Origin: Roseomonas mucosa ATCC BAA-692
GTDB taxonomy: Bacteria; Pseudomonadota; Alphaproteobacteria; Acetobacterales; Acetobacteraceae
Length of the DNA: 64,000 nt
Assembly (NCBI RefSeq): GCF_000622225.1
Contig: NZ_JHWD01000004.1
Coordinates: 1 to 64,000 of the forward strand
Direction: 5' to 3'
Under the pieces are notes generated by a model. The model saw only the letters and a list, made by a program, of their open reading frames with translations. It was not told the origin of the DNA and did not search any database. Within the stretch, counting starts at the first letter, position 1. The number at the start of each line of letters is the position of its first letter. The translations under genes and the position numbers were made by a program. Shown one piece after another: positions 7,414 through 18,570 of this stretch.

Positions 7414-8910
7414 TCAGCCCACCAGGCGCAGACTGCGCCGCCGCGCCTTCGGGCCGGCGGGGGCCTCCAGCGGCAGCAGCGGCTGCTCGCCCGCCGCCAC
7501 ACCCAGCTCGGCGCCGCATTCCTCCTCGGTCGGGTCCGCCAGAGCCGGCCCCTCCAGGTACTCCAGCGCCAGCCGCCGGAAGCCCCAGTCCAGGATCGAG
7601 GTGGCCCGGGCGATCCGCGAGTCGCCCTCCACCACCCCGGCCGGGCCGAAGCGCGTATAGGCATGGGCCTGCACGAATTCCGCCAGCGGCACGCCCCGGG
7701 CGAGGCCCAGCGAGACGGACTGGCACAGCGCGTCCAGCACGCCCCGGAAGGCGGCGCTGTCCTTGGCCAGCGTCAGCGAGACCTCGGACAGCGTGCCGTC
7801 CGGGTGCTCGGCGGTGCGCAGCGTGACCCTGTGCCCGGCGATGGAGACCTTCCAGACCTGCCCGCGCGCCGCCGCGCGGGTCGGGGCGGGCATCGGCACC
7901 GGACGGGGCCGTTCCGAGACGGCAACCGGCGCCGGCGCCCCGGCGTGAAGGAAAGGCTCCACAGCGGCCTGCATCGCCGCCCTCGCCTCCGGGCCGCGCG
8001 GCGCCAGCAGGGCCCCGGCCCGCGCCCCGGCGCGGCGGGCGGCGGCGGTGGGCTCCTCCCCGCCGGTGGCGGTCAGGCGGCTGGGCCCGGCCGTCGGAGC
8101 GAGACCGGCCGACTCGGCGCCGAGCAGCGCCTCCACCGCATCGGCGGGAGAAAGGGCGAAGAGCGATTCATGCCGCAGCCCGGGCGCGGCGGCGGCGGCG
8201 TCCAGCGCCTCGCGCGCGGCTTCCGCCAGTCCCGGCACCGCGCAGGCGGCGGGCGGCGGCGGCGCGAAGAGCGTCACCGGCGCACGTTCCCCCAGCATGG
8301 CGGCGCACTCGCCGCTGGCCGCCTCGGCGGCGCCACGGGTCAGGGCGGCGATGGCCTGGGCCACCTCGCGCGCCTCGCGGCTCTCGTAATCGAGTCCCAG
8401 CCCGGCCAGCAGCCCCGCGAGATCGGCGAAGCCGACCCGCAGCCGCCGGGCGCGCCCGGCGGAAAGCCCTTCCAGCGCCAGCACGGCGAGGCGGACCGCC
8501 CGTGCATAGCCGGCCGAGTCGAAACCGGCCGGAGCCTCCAGGAAAGCGGGCAGGTTCAGCACGAAGCGCGGCTCGTCGCCGGTCGAGTCGCGCCAGACGG
8601 AGGCCCCGGGGGCGCCGCGCCGCGCCAGCAACAGCGCCCGCAGCGCCTCGGCCAGCGAGCTGGCTTCCGGCAGGCCGAGCGCGGCAGCACCGGCGGCGGC
8701 GCGGCGGATCCAGGCTTCCGCCAGGGAAACCAGGGAGAGCGGGCGGGTGCCAGGACCCGCCCCAGGCATCAGGGCGGCCAGGGCGTCAGCGGCGCCGTCC
8801 TCCCAGGCCGCGGGCAGGGCCACGGCACGGGGCGTTGCGTCCGGATCCGCCTGGCCGCGGGTGCGGCGCAGCGTCACGTCGGACCACACGGTGCCTGCGA
8901 GCCTCTGCAT
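7414..8910 (-). CDS. TSCPD-domain protein related to the C-terminus of B12-dependent ribonucleotide reductase
   Basis: A 498-residue protein. Its last ~130 residues match the TSCPD region of NrdJ: TLRTAEHPDGTLSEVSLTLAKD, AFRGVLDALCQSVSLGLARGVPL, HAYTRFGPAGVVEGD and ATSILDWGFRRLALEYL. The middle (~residues 80-260) resembles a degraded, Ala/Leu-rich reductase helical region containing ERAPVTLFAP. The radical-site Cys pair and barrel motifs of a real reductase are not visible, so it is probably not catalytic as a reductase. The start at 8910 has an AGGA site 5 nt upstream; an upstream in-frame ATG lacks one. No nrd gene is nearby. Function unknown. Confidence 0.8.
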   Translation of the reverse strand: MQRLAGTVWSDVTLRRTRGQADPDATPRAVALPAAWEDGAADALAALMPGAGPGTRPLSLVSLAEAWIRRAAAGAAALGLPEASSLAEALRALLLARRGAPGASVWRDSTGDEPRFVLNLPAFLEAPAGFDSAGYARAVRLAVLALEGLSAGRARRLRVGFADLAGLLAGLGLDYESREAREVAQAIAALTRGAAEAASGECAAMLGERAPVTLFAPPPPAACAVPGLAEAAREALDAAAAAPGLRHESLFALSPADAVEALLGAESAGLAPTAGPSRLTATGGEEPTAAARRAGARAGALLAPRGPEARAAMQAAVEPFLHAGAPAPVAVSERPRPVPMPAPTRAAARGQVWKVSIAGHRVTLRTAEHPDGTLSEVSLTLAKDSAAFRGVLDALCQSVSLGLARGVPLAEFVQAHAYTRFGPAGVVEGDSRIARATSILDWGFRRLALEYLEGPALADPTEEECGAELGVAAGEQPLLPLEAPAGPKARRRSLRLVG

Positions 8911-9061
8911 GACTGTCCTGCCCCCGAAAGGAAATTCACGCTGGTGAAGCAACATGTGGTGACGTCCGGAGTCAACCGCCACCAGATACGGTAGGAAAAG
9001 CGCGGCCTTTCACGCGCGGCGCGCGCGTGCCATATGGCGGTGCCAGGAGGCCCCAAAGCCC

Positions 9062-9415
9062 ATGTCCATGCTCATGCGCCTGTGCTCCGGCTTCAAGGGC
9101 CGGAAGGTCGGCACTGACCGCCACGGGAACCTGTATTTCGAGAGCCGCAAGGTTGTGCCCGGCTTCAACCACACCCGCCGCTGGGTGGTCTACGCGGGCA
9201 AGCCGGAAGCCACCAACGTGCCGCCGGAATGGCACGGCTGGCTGCACCATGCCACGCCGCTGCTGGACGAGAACCGCCGCTATCCCTGGCAGCTCGACCA
9301 CCAGCCGAACATGACCGGCACCGCGCTCGCCTATCGGCCGCCCGGCCATGACTACCGGGGCGGAGAGCGTCCGAAGACCGCGGGCGACTACGAGGCCTGG
9401 ACCCCCGGCGCGTGA
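9062..9415 (+). CDS. NADH:ubiquinone oxidoreductase subunit NDUFA12 family protein
   Basis: A 117-residue homologue of the mitochondrial complex I accessory subunit NDUFA12 (B17.2), which in alphaproteobacteria binds the peripheral arm of complex I at the inner membrane. Diagnostic pieces are GTDRHGNLYFES, RRWVVYAGKPEATNVPPEWH and WLHHATPLL. The length is normal. An AGGAGG site lies about 11 nt upstream of the start. The gene precedes mlaD and DUF2155, a linkage I recognise from other alphaproteobacteria. Confidence 0.95.
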   Translation: MSMLMRLCSGFKGRKVGTDRHGNLYFESRKVVPGFNHTRRWVVYAGKPEATNVPPEWHGWLHHATPLLDENRRYPWQLDHQPNMTGTALAYRPPGHDYRGGERPKTAGDYEAWTPGA

Positions 9416-9493
9416 TGGCATGCCGGATGGCCGGGCCATGGCCCTCCGGGATTTCCGGGCATTCGTTCCGCCCCGTCGGATAAGGATCGTGAT

Positions 9494-10015
9494 TTGAAGG
9501 GACGCAGCCTCGCCGAGCTCGCGGCCGGCGCCATCGTGCTGGTCGTCGCCGTGGTGTTTCTCGCCTATGCCGCCACGAATTCCGGCCGCTCCACCACCGG
9601 TGCCGGAATGACGCTGAACGCGCGCTTCGACCGGATCGACGGTCTCGCCCCCGGCTCCGATGTCCGCATCGCCGGCGTGCGGGTGGGCAGCGTGACGCAG
9701 GAGCGCATCGATCCGCAGACCTTTCTGGCGGTGGTGACGATGCAGGTGGACCCAGGGCTGAAGCTGCCCGACGACACCTCCGCCGAGATCACCTCGGAAA
9801 GCCTGCTGGGGGGCAAGTACATCGCGCTGGTCCCGGGTGGCAGCGACAAGGACCTGCGGGACGGGTCGGAGATCACCATCACCCAGTCCTCCGTCAGCCT
9901 GGAGGCGTTGCTGGGCAAGTTCATCTTCTCGGTGACCCAGATGAATTCCGCCAAGCCCGAGGAGGAAGCCCCTGCCCCCGCCGGGAACGTCCCGTCAGGA
10001 GCCCGGCACCCGTGA
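9494..10015 (+). CDS. mlaD: Outer-membrane lipid asymmetry protein MlaD
   Basis: A 173-residue MCE-domain protein: one N-terminal membrane helix (GAIVLVVAVVFLAYAAT) and a periplasmic MCE domain with ARFDRIDGLAPGSDVRIAGVRVG and TSESLLGGKYIALVPGGSD. MlaD forms the periplasmic hexamer of the MlaFEDB phospholipid transporter. The start is TTG at 9494, chosen because AAGGA lies 7 nt upstream and no ATG is available. Length fits one-domain MlaD. mlaE and mlaF are not in the window, as is common in alphaproteobacteria. Its stop overlaps the next gene's GTG start. Confidence 0.93.
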   Translation: MKGRSLAELAAGAIVLVVAVVFLAYAATNSGRSTTGAGMTLNARFDRIDGLAPGSDVRIAGVRVGSVTQERIDPQTFLAVVTMQVDPGLKLPDDTSAEITSESLLGGKYIALVPGGSDKDLRDGSEITITQSSVSLEALLGKFIFSVTQMNSAKPEEEAPAPAGNVPSGARHP

Positions 10016-10239
10016 GCGGGGGGCTGCAGCCGCCGGAGCTCTGGCCCGGCCAGGACGGCCAGCCGCTGTCCTGCCGCGACAAGCTGAAGGTGCTGGGCGA
10101 GAACCATGAGGAGCTCGTCCAGGTCCTCCGGGATGCCTTCGAGGATGCGGTGCTGATGGGGGTGGACGAGGTGGCGATGCGCCGGCTGCTGCACGGGGTG
10201 GTGGATGCCCTGCCCTCGCCCCGCCGCCCGGGGGCATGA
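10012..10239 (+). CDS. Conserved small hypothetical protein in the mlaD operon
   Basis: A 75-residue soluble acidic protein with a GTG start that overlaps the mlaD stop by 4 bp. Its own end overlaps the start of the DUF2155 gene by 4 bp. No domain is recognised; the central segment KVLGENHEELVQVLRDAFEDAV is predicted to be helical. The overlaps on both sides make it very likely translated. Its position suggests a role linked to envelope assembly, but that is inference only. Confidence 0.7.
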   Translation: MSGGLQPPELWPGQDGQPLSCRDKLKVLGENHEELVQVLRDAFEDAVLMGVDEVAMRRLLHGVVDALPSPRRPGA

Positions 10240-10652
10240 GCGCGCCGATGCGGGTTGCCCTCCTTCCCACGCTGCTTCTCGCCGGCATGCTGCTGCCAGC
10301 CGCCCCCCTGCCCTTCAGCCGGGGGGATGCGCGGGCGCAGGAATCCGCCAACTGGATCCCCGGCAAGACCGCGAAGCTCCAGGCGCTCGACAAGGTGACC
10401 GCCCAGGTCACCGTGCTGGACGCGGCGGTGAACAGGCCGACGAAGTTCGGCACGCTCAGCATCACGGTCCTCGCCTGCGACTACCACCCGCCCGACGAGG
10501 TGCCGGACGCGGCAGCCTTCATCGAGGTGCGGGATACGCTGGCCCCCAAGGATGCGCCACCGGCCTTCCGGGGCTGGATGCTGGCGAATGCCCCGGCCGT
10601 GAACATGCTGGAACACCCGGTCTACGACCTCCGCATCCTGGAGTGCCGCTAG
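10236..10652 (+). CDS. DUF2155 domain-containing periplasmic protein
   Basis: A 138-residue protein with a signal peptide (hydrophobic stretch to about residue 34, cleavage near ARA-QE). The DUF2155 core follows: KTAKLQALDKVTAQVTVLD, FGTLSITVLACDYHPPDE, AFRGWMLANAPAVNMLEHPVYDLRILEC. The single internal Cys and the final Cys-Arg are family features. DUF2155 genes are regularly found next to NDUFA12 and mlaD in alphaproteobacteria; the molecular function is not known. It is the last gene of the overlapping block. Confidence 0.92.
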   Translation: MSAPMRVALLPTLLLAGMLLPAAPLPFSRGDARAQESANWIPGKTAKLQALDKVTAQVTVLDAAVNRPTKFGTLSITVLACDYHPPDEVPDAAAFIEVRDTLAPKDAPPAFRGWMLANAPAVNMLEHPVYDLRILECR

Positions 10653-10751
10653 GACAGGTTGGCGCGGCACGGCAACGGACGCTCCACTCTTCCGGAAACC
10701 GCGCCGTGGCTGAACGGCGGGCGGCGGAAGAGCGCGCATGTCGCCTGCCGC

Positions 10752-10772
10752 CTGTACACTGACATCATACAG
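10752..10772. promoter_or_regulatory. Dyad CTGTA-N11-TACAG, possible regulator binding site
   Basis: A perfect 5-bp inverted repeat with an 11-nt spacer lies about 140 bp upstream of the AEC transporter gene, in a 258-bp intergenic region. The geometry resembles T-N11-A boxes bound by LysR-type regulators. No regulator gene is adjacent, so the assignment is tentative and a chance dyad is possible. Confidence 0.35.
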
Positions 10773-10910
10773 ACAGGTCGCGCGAGCTTGCATGGGTCCG
10801 GGGTGTCAGGAGCGGCCGAAATGGCGTTCCCTGCACGCGTCTTCCAAGGACCAGCCGAGCGGGGCGCCTGACGCCCGGCACCGACCGGCCCGGAACCAGG
10901 AGTTCCGACC

Positions 10911-11855
10911 ATGCTCGACACCATCGTCGCCGCGCTGCTGCCCATCGTCATCACGCTGATGCTGGGCTTCGCCGCCGGCTGGCACCATGACTTCGACGCG
11001 AAGCAGGCCTCCGTCCTCAACCGCATGGTGATGCTCTACGCCCTGCCACTGAGCCTCTTCGCCGGCATGGTCGGCACGCCGCGCGACCAGATCCTCGCCC
11101 AGGGGCCGCTCGCGCTCGCGATCCTCCTCGGCATGGCGGGTGGCTATCTCGTCGCCTTCCTTGTCATGCGTTACCTGTTGCGACAGGAGATCGGCACGGC
11201 GGCTTTGCGTGCCCTGGCCATCGCCGGCCCCGCCGTTCCGTTTGTTGGCGTGCCGGTGCTGGGGCAACTCTTCGGGGCGGTCAGCGCCATTCCCATCGCC
11301 GTGGCCGGCCTGGTGATGAACCTGATCCAGGTGCCCGCGACCCTCATGCTGCTCTCGGCCAGCACGGCCTCGCGCAACGCCGCCACCCAGGGCCAGCCGG
11401 CCTCGGTCATGAGCCACATCACCCATGCGCTGCGCGAGCCCGTGGTCTGGGCGCCGCTGCTCGCCCTGGTGATCGTGCTGCTGGACTTCCCCTTCCCCGC
11501 CTCGCTGCGGGATTCCCTTCAGCTCCTAGGCCGCTCCACCGGCGGCGTCGCGCTCTTCGCCTCGGGCATCGTGCTCTGGTCCCGCAGCGTCTCCCTCAGC
11601 GCGCCGGTCGGGCTGCTGGTGCTGCTGCGCAACATCGTCATGCCCGCCGCCGTGCTCGGCTATGCCATGCTGGTCGGACTGCCGCCGGACACGCTGCGCG
11701 AATCCGTGGTCACCATGGCCATCCCGGCCGCGTCGATCATCGTGATCCTGGCCGTGCAGTACCAGGTGGCCGAACAGGAAATGGCCTCCACCCTCTTCTT
11801 CAGCACCTTGCTCTCGGTGCTGACCATGGGCGCGTTCATCTGGCTCACGCGCTGA
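10911..11855 (+). CDS. AEC (auxin efflux carrier) family transporter
   Basis: A 314-residue membrane protein with about ten helices arranged as two bundles of five. N-terminal LPIVITLMLGFAAGWHHDFD and LNRMVMLYALPLSLFAGM are typical of the AEC family, and the C-terminal half has RNIVMPAAVLGYAML and SVVTMAIPAASIIVILAVQYQV. Bacterial members transport malate, malonate and other organic acids. It lies 43 bp upstream of an acetolactate-synthase-type gene, so both are probably cotranscribed. That pairing suggests pyruvate- or 2-oxoacid-related traffic. An AGGAG site precedes the start by about 8 nt. Confidence 0.9.
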   Translation: MLDTIVAALLPIVITLMLGFAAGWHHDFDAKQASVLNRMVMLYALPLSLFAGMVGTPRDQILAQGPLALAILLGMAGGYLVAFLVMRYLLRQEIGTAALRALAIAGPAVPFVGVPVLGQLFGAVSAIPIAVAGLVMNLIQVPATLMLLSASTASRNAATQGQPASVMSHITHALREPVVWAPLLALVIVLLDFPFPASLRDSLQLLGRSTGGVALFASGIVLWSRSVSLSAPVGLLVLLRNIVMPAAVLGYAMLVGLPPDTLRESVVTMAIPAASIIVILAVQYQVAEQEMASTLFFSTLLSVLTMGAFIWLTR

Positions 11856-11898
11856 GCGCGCCGCCGCCTTCCCTTTTTCCACAAGGAGTCATGGCGCA

Positions 11899-13560
11899 AT
11901 GAGCACTGAAACACGCACGGTCGCCGAACTGGCGATCTCCTGCCTCGAAGCCGAGGGAGTCGAGTACCTGTTCGGCATCCCAGGCGAGGAGAACATCCGT
12001 CTGGTCGATGCCACGGCCGGATCGAAGATCCGCTTCATCCTCGTGCGGCACGAGCAGGCAGCCTCCTTCATGGCCGACATCTACGGCCGCCTCACCGGCA
12101 AGGCGGGCGTCTGCACCGCGACGCTCGGCCCCGGCGCGATCAACCTGCTGCTGGGCGTCGCGGACGCGCAGACGGACAGCACGCCGCTGGTCGCCATCTC
12201 CGCCCAGGTCGGGCTGAACCGGATCTACAAGGAGTCGCACCAGATCGTGGATCTGGTCTCCATGTTCAGGCCGGTCACCAAATGGGCCGACATGCTGCTG
12301 ACCCCTGATGCGGTGCCGGAGATGGTCCGCAAGGCCTTCGACCTGGCGCAGCAGGAACGGCCCGGCGCCACCTACATCGCCATCCCGGAGGATGTGGAGG
12401 CGGCCACGGTGCCGGCGGAGGCGAAGCCGCTCACCGCCCGCCCCTACCACGCCGCCGGGCCGGACGAGGACAAGGTGGCGAAGGCCGCGGCGCTGATCCG
12501 CGCGGCGAAGCGTCCGGTGATGCTGGCGGGCCATGGCGTGGCACGCGCCGGTGCCTCGAAAGCGCTGACGCGGCTGGCGGAACAGCTCAACATGCCCGTG
12601 GCCACGACCTTCATGGCCAAGGGGGCGATCTCCGACCGGCATCCCAACGCGCTCGGCGTCATCGGCTTCATGCGGCACGACTACGAGAACTTCGCCTTCG
12701 ACGAGGCGGACCTGATCCTCTCCATCGGCTACGAACTGCAGGAATTCGCGCCGGTCCGGATCAACCCGAAGCATGACAAGACCATCCTGCATGTCCACCG
12801 CTTCGCCGCGGAGACGGACGCCGCCTATCCCGTCGCGGTCAGCATCGAGGCCGACATCCCGCGCGCCATCGCCGCCCTGTCGGAAGCCTTCCGCGGCGGG
12901 CCGGTGCCGGCCAGCCATCCCGCGCCGAAGATCCGTACCCTGCGGGATCAGGAACTGCTGTCGCACGAGACGGACGATGGCTTCCCGGTGAAGCCACAGC
13001 GGGTGATCAGCGACATGCGCAAGGCGCTGGGGGACGAGGACATCGTGCTGGCCGATACCGGTGCCATCAAAATGTGGATGGCGCGGCTCTACCCCACCTA
13101 TGAGCCGCTGACCTGCCTGATCTCGAACGGGCTCTCCACCATGGCCTGGACGCTGCCCGGCGCCCTGGCCGCGGCGCTGGCAAGGCCAGGCAGGAAGGTC
13201 CTGGCCGCGATGGGCGACGGCTCCTTCATGATGAACTCGCAGGAGATCGAGACGGCGCTGCGGGAGAAGATCCCGCTGAAGGTGCTGATCTGGGAGGACC
13301 GCGCCTACGGCCTCATCAAGTGGAAGATGGACATGGAACTCGGCCACCACCGGGACGTGGACTTCAACAACCCGGATTTCGTGAAATATGCGGAGAGCTT
13401 CGGCGCGAAGGGCTACCGCATCGGCGCGGCGGCGGAGCTGCTGCCCACGCTGCGGAAGGCGCTGGCGGAGGATGGAGTCTCCGTCATCACCTGCCCGGTG
13501 GACTATTCAGAGAACATGAAGCTCACCGACCGGCTGGGGGAGCTGACCATCGCCCTCTGA
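11899..13560 (+). CDS. Acetolactate synthase large-subunit-type ThDP enzyme
   Basis: A 553-residue ThDP-dependent enzyme. The N-terminal domain has LFGIPGEENIRLVDA and the catalytic Glu in LVRHEQAASFMADIYGR. The C-terminal ThDP motif begins at AAMGDGSFMMNSQEIETAL and ends IWEDRAYGLIKWKM, where the usual terminal Asn-Asn is replaced as in catabolic AlsS-like groups. The family makes 2-acetolactate from pyruvate, but related decarboxylases share the fold. No acetolactate decarboxylase or small subunit is adjacent, unlike ilvB further right. It follows an AEC transporter and ends at a strong terminator. Confidence 0.85.
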   Translation: MSTETRTVAELAISCLEAEGVEYLFGIPGEENIRLVDATAGSKIRFILVRHEQAASFMADIYGRLTGKAGVCTATLGPGAINLLLGVADAQTDSTPLVAISAQVGLNRIYKESHQIVDLVSMFRPVTKWADMLLTPDAVPEMVRKAFDLAQQERPGATYIAIPEDVEAATVPAEAKPLTARPYHAAGPDEDKVAKAAALIRAAKRPVMLAGHGVARAGASKALTRLAEQLNMPVATTFMAKGAISDRHPNALGVIGFMRHDYENFAFDEADLILSIGYELQEFAPVRINPKHDKTILHVHRFAAETDAAYPVAVSIEADIPRAIAALSEAFRGGPVPASHPAPKIRTLRDQELLSHETDDGFPVKPQRVISDMRKALGDEDIVLADTGAIKMWMARLYPTYEPLTCLISNGLSTMAWTLPGALAAALARPGRKVLAAMGDGSFMMNSQEIETALREKIPLKVLIWEDRAYGLIKWKMDMELGHHRDVDFNNPDFVKYAESFGAKGYRIGAAAELLPTLRKALAEDGVSVITCPVDYSENMKLTDRLGELTIAL

Positions 13561-13576
13561 CAGCCTCCGCAAAGGG

Positions 13577-13608
13577 AAAGGGCCCCGGGATCGCTCCCGG
13601 GGCCCTTT
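13577..13608. terminator. Strong bidirectional terminator between convergent genes
   Basis: A perfect 14-bp stem (AAAGGGCCCCGGGA, 4-nt loop TCGC, exact complement) lies between the acetolactate-synthase-like gene and convergent ilvC. T residues follow the stem on the + strand and the stem base starts with AAA, so it can serve both directions. Confidence 0.85.
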
Positions 13609-13619
13609 CTGCGTCGGGC

Positions 13620-15119
<1,500 letters not shown>

Positions 15120-15125
15120 AGCGTC

Positions 15126-15653
15126 TCACGCCGAGATAACGCGGGCACCCCGCGCGATGCCGACCGCGCCGGTGCGCGAAACCTCGGCGAGACCGAGAGG
15201 GCGCATCAGCTCGATGAAGGCGTCGATCTTCTCGGCGGCGCCGGTCATCTCGAAGACGAAGCTGCCGACGGTCGCATCCACCACGCGGGCGCGGAAGGCG
15301 TCGGCGAGGCGCAGTGCCTCCATCCGGTGTTCGCCATGGCCGACGACCTTGATCAGCGCCAGCTCCCGCGTCAGGTGCGGCCCCTCCAGCGTCAGGTCGG
15401 CGACGCGGTGGACGGGGACGAGGCGGTCGAGCTGCGCCTTGATCTGCTCGATCACCATGTCCGTGCCGGAGGTGACGACGGTGATGCGCGACAGGCGCTT
15501 GCCGTCATCGACCGGCGCCACGGTCAGGCTCTCGATGTTGTAGCCGCGGCCGGAGAAGAGGCCGATGACGCGGGCGAGCACGCCTGCCTCGTTCTCCACC
15601 AGCACCGCGATGGTGGCCGTGCGCTGCAAGGGCGCCCTGTTCAGGTCGGACAT
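15126..15653 (-). CDS. ilvH: Acetolactate synthase small (regulatory) subunit
   Basis: A 175-residue regulatory subunit of the biosynthetic acetohydroxyacid synthase. The N-terminal ACT domain has ATIAVLVENEAGVLARVIGLFSG and RGYNIESLTVAPVDD, and is followed by RITVVTSGTD and VVGHGEHRMEALRLADAFRA. It binds branched-chain amino acids (mainly valine) and stimulates the large subunit. It lies 13 bp downstream of ilvB and 6 bp upstream of the inserted AT-rich gene. The length is slightly long but normal for proteobacteria. Confidence 0.97.
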   Translation of the reverse strand: MSDLNRAPLQRTATIAVLVENEAGVLARVIGLFSGRGYNIESLTVAPVDDGKRLSRITVVTSGTDMVIEQIKAQLDRLVPVHRVADLTLEGPHLTRELALIKVVGHGEHRMEALRLADAFRARVVDATVGSFVFEMTGAAEKIDAFIELMRPLGLAEVSRTGAVGIARGARVISA

Positions 15654-15666
15654 GTCGGCGCGCCTC

Positions 15667-17460
<1,794 letters not shown>

Positions 17461-17487
17461 CGGCGAGGTTCCGTTTCCTTAGAACTG

Positions 17488-17514
17488 GCTCCGCGCAAGG
17501 GAACAGCGCGGAGC
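17488..17514 (-). promoter_or_regulatory. Hairpin in the ilvB leader
   Basis: A perfect 9-bp inverted repeat (GCTCCGCGC with a 9-nt loop) in the ilvB 5' leader, about 28 bp before the start codon. ilv operons are often controlled by attenuation, but I see no leader peptide rich in Ile/Leu/Val codons and no T-run, so a role in transcription termination is not supported. It may affect translation or mRNA stability. Confidence 0.35.
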
Positions 17515-17543
17515 GGCCCATCTAGGGGGCATGCTGTGCTGCG

Positions 17544-18527
17544 TCAACGGGCAGAATCAACAAACGATATTATTTGCGTCTCAAGACTTTCCGAAAATTG
17601 CGCTGAACCGGTGAAGCGAGCACGGATCGTATGCGGCACGCTCGGGTCAGCCCCCCGCCCAGCGGGCATCGCGAGATCGTGGTGGCGGAACCAGGTCGCC
17701 TGCCGCTTGGTGTACTGGCCGATGGCCAGGCAGGCGCGGCGTCCCGCTTCCTCCATCGACATCTCCCCGCGCAACACGCCGCCGAGTTCCGGCACGCCAT
17801 GCGCGCGCATGGCCGGCAGGGCCGGGTCGAGCCCGCGCGCCAGCAGCGCCCGCACCTCCTCCATGGCGCCCAGATCCAGCATGGCAGACCAGCGCCGCCG
17901 GATGGCCTCCCGCAACTCCTCGCGCGGCGGGTCGAGCAGGACCGGCAGCACCGGCCGCTCCGGCGGCGGGTCGGGGATGGGCACAGCCTGCCACGCCGCC
18001 AGCCCGCGCCCGGTGCCACGCCAGACCTCCCAGGCCCGGGCGATGCGCTGGCTGTCGCCCGGGCGGAGGCGCGCGGCGGTGTCCGGATCAGCCGCGGCCA
18101 GCCTCCCGTGCAGCGCCTCCGGTCCCAGTTCCGCCAGGAGGGCGCGCGCCTCCTCGCGGGCCGCTTCCGGCACCCGTGGCACCGGCGCCAGCCCCCGCAG
18201 CAGGGCCTGGAAATACAGACCGGTCCCGCCGCAGAGGATCGGCACGAGCCCCGCCGCCGCGACCTCCGCGATGGCGCGCTCCGCCTCGCCCCGCCACCAG
18301 GCGGCGCTGGCTGCCTCCGCCGCGTCGCGGATGCCGTAGAGGCGGTGGGGCGCCTGGGCCTCCTCCTCCGGCGCCGGGCGGGCGGTGAGGATGCGGAGGT
18401 CGCGATAGACCTGCATGCTGTCCGCATTCAGCACCGCGCCGCCGACCTGCCGGGCGATGGCGAGGGCGAGGGCCGACTTGCCGCTGGCGGTCGGGCCGGC
18501 GATCAGCAGGAGGGGTGGTTGCCGCAT
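17544..18527 (-). CDS. miaA: tRNA dimethylallyltransferase
   Basis: A 327-residue MiaA, which adds dimethylallyl to A37 of tRNAs reading UNN codons. The P-loop IAGPTASGKSALALAIA (residues 9-25) is followed by LNADSMQVYRDL, LCGGTGLYFQALLRG and GDSQRIARAWEVW. The C-terminal QYTKRQATWFRHH is the tRNA-contacting motif. The start at 18527 begins just before the conserved N-terminal beta strand; longer in-frame extensions would run into serB. It is divergent from serB with only 43 bp between starts, so their promoters overlap. Confidence 0.96.
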   Translation of the reverse strand: MRQPPLLLIAGPTASGKSALALAIARQVGGAVLNADSMQVYRDLRILTARPAPEEEAQAPHRLYGIRDAAEAASAAWWRGEAERAIAEVAAAGLVPILCGGTGLYFQALLRGLAPVPRVPEAAREEARALLAELGPEALHGRLAAADPDTAARLRPGDSQRIARAWEVWRGTGRGLAAWQAVPIPDPPPERPVLPVLLDPPREELREAIRRRWSAMLDLGAMEEVRALLARGLDPALPAMRAHGVPELGGVLRGEMSMEEAGRRACLAIGQYTKRQATWFRHHDLAMPAGRGADPSVPHTIRARFTGSAQFSESLETQIISFVDSAR

Positions 18528-18570
18528 CGGGATGGCCTGGGCCCAGGTGGTGAAATATGGTCCCGCCAGC

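Noticed and set aside
8911-9061. Cobalamin riboswitch upstream of the NrdJ-like gene
   Set aside because: The 150-bp gap lacks the conserved B12-box pattern; no structured RNA can be supported.
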